Shown here: in pieces, positions 6,043 through 6,563 of the stretch
Numbering within the stretch: the stretch's first letter is position 1
Layout of the letters: the number at the start of each line of letters is the position of its first letter
Assembly: GCA_035266845.1 (NCBI GenBank)
Contig: DATFMP010000009.1
Coordinates: 1-6,563 of the forward strand
Length of the DNA: 6,563 bases
Origin: DATFMP01 sp035266845
Lineage (GTDB): Bacteria > SAR324 > JACQKK01
Direction: 5' to 3'
Notes under the pieces: generated by a model
Databases searched by the model: none
Told to the model about the DNA's origin: nothing
Seen by the model: only the letters and a program-made list of their open reading frames with translations
Translations under genes and position numbers: made by a program

Positions 6043-6563
6043 ATGCGGAGTTTTGCGCGAGTGGGTGTGAATTACAGCCTTGAAGGCAAGCGCGTCTGGG
6101 TGGCAGGCCATTTAGGGCTGGTTGGCGCGGCGATCACGAGGCGGCTAGCGTCGGAAGGCTGCGAACTTCTGACGGTGGCGCGGAATAGGGTGGACCTGCG
6201 GCATCCGCAGGCAGTCGAAGCGTGGATGGTAGAAAGCAGGCCTCAGGCCGTGTTTGTGGCGGCTGCCAAGGTGGGCGGGATTCATGCCAACAGCACCTTC
6301 CCGGCGGACTTCCTGTACGACAACCTGATGATGGAATCGAGCATCATCGACGCCGCGCACAAGACCGGCGTGGAGAAGCTGCTCTTCCTGGGGTCATCGT
6401 GCATTTACCCTCGCGAGGCTCCCCAGCCGATTGTGGAGGAGGCCCTCCTGACCGGTCCGCCCGAGCCGACCAACGAGTGGTACGCCATCGCCAAGATTGC
6501 CGGCATCAAACTTTGCCAAGCCTACCGGCGCCAGCACGGCTGTGACTTCATTTCGGCCATGCC
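6043..6563 (+). CDS. fcl: GDP-L-fucose synthase (GDP-4-keto-6-deoxy-D-mannose epimerase/reductase), 3' truncated by the window edge
   Basis: This cytoplasmic NADPH-dependent short-chain dehydrogenase epimerises and reduces GDP-4-keto-6-deoxymannose to GDP-L-fucose. There are 173 residues visible of about 310-330 expected. From the ATG at 6043, the Rossmann motif is GHLGLVG (22-28), followed by AAAKVGGIHAN (73-83), LLFLGSSCIYP (113-123) and the catalytic TNEWYAIAKIAG (143-154), with Tyr147 and Lys151; Ser118-Ser119-Cys120 belong to the active site. The usual GHRG is GHLG here, with a Leu encoded by TTA, uncommon in this GC-rich DNA. The start is uncertain. ATG 6043 has a distant Shine-Dalgarno that a hairpin could bring close; GTG 6061 has GGAG (6047-6050) 10 bases upstream and gives MGVNYSLEGKR, nearer to typical N-termini. 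Its substrate comes from GDP-mannose via Gmd, not seen here; manC is divergently placed next door. Confidence 0.93.
   Translation, partial: MRSFARVGVNYSLEGKRVWVAGHLGLVGAAITRRLASEGCELLTVARNRVDLRHPQAVEAWMVESRPQAVFVAAAKVGGIHANSTFPADFLYDNLMMESSIIDAAHKTGVEKLLFLGSSCIYPREAPQPIVEEALLTGPPEPTNEWYAIAKIAGIKLCQAYRRQHGCDFISAM

Noticed and set aside
6020..6070. Short leader peptide from ATT 6020 or CTG 6026 after the strong Shine-Dalgarno, ending TGA at 6068-6070 near the fcl start
   Set aside because: It needs a rare start codon and the peptide has no regulatory pattern. The hairpin-bridged ATG at 6043 explains the site more simply.

Overview
The window is about 6.6 kb of GC-rich DNA from what looks like a proteobacterium. 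Codons in the main genes mostly end in G or C, and there is a REP-like hairpin with a GTAG head of the kind common in gammaproteobacteria. The genus cannot be fixed from this sequence. The gene content is nucleotide-sugar and glycan assembly plus sulfate activation, which suggests part of a surface polysaccharide (O-antigen, capsule or exopolysaccharide) locus.

Layout. (1) Positions 1-1329, plus strand: 3' part of a fused ATP sulfurylase/APS kinase, cut by the window edge. (2) 1330-1459: short spacer with two inverted repeats. (3) 1460-2593, plus: WbpE-like PLP-dependent sugar aminotransferase. (4) 2594-2800: convergent intergenic region dense in inverted repeats, probably a bidirectional terminator plus a REP-like element. 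(5) 2801-3955, minus: family 4 glycosyltransferase. (6) 4038-5468, minus: bifunctional mannose-1-phosphate guanylyltransferase/mannose-6-phosphate isomerase. Genes 5 and 6 are probably co-transcribed from 6 to 5. (7) 5469-6042: divergent intergenic region of about 570 bases with no convincing gene, a candidate promoter, a full Shine-Dalgarno followed by a small hairpin, and a short coding-like remnant. (8) 6043 to the window end, plus: GDP-L-fucose synthase, 3' truncated by the window edge.

How the genes fit together. ManC makes GDP-mannose. GDP-L-fucose synthase completes the conversion of GDP-mannose to GDP-L-fucose, but the intervening dehydratase (Gmd) is not in view. The WbpE-like enzyme makes an amino sugar nucleotide, and the glycosyltransferase adds a sugar to a growing glycan. 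The sulfurylase/kinase makes PAPS, which serves sulfate assimilation or, as inference only, glycan sulfation.

I see no CRISPR array, tRNA, rRNA, insertion sequence or clearly new system. The most interesting items are non-coding: the hairpin-spaced ribosome binding site of the fucose synthase, the inverted-repeat cluster at 2619-2783, and a hidden coding-like stretch at 5900-5968.
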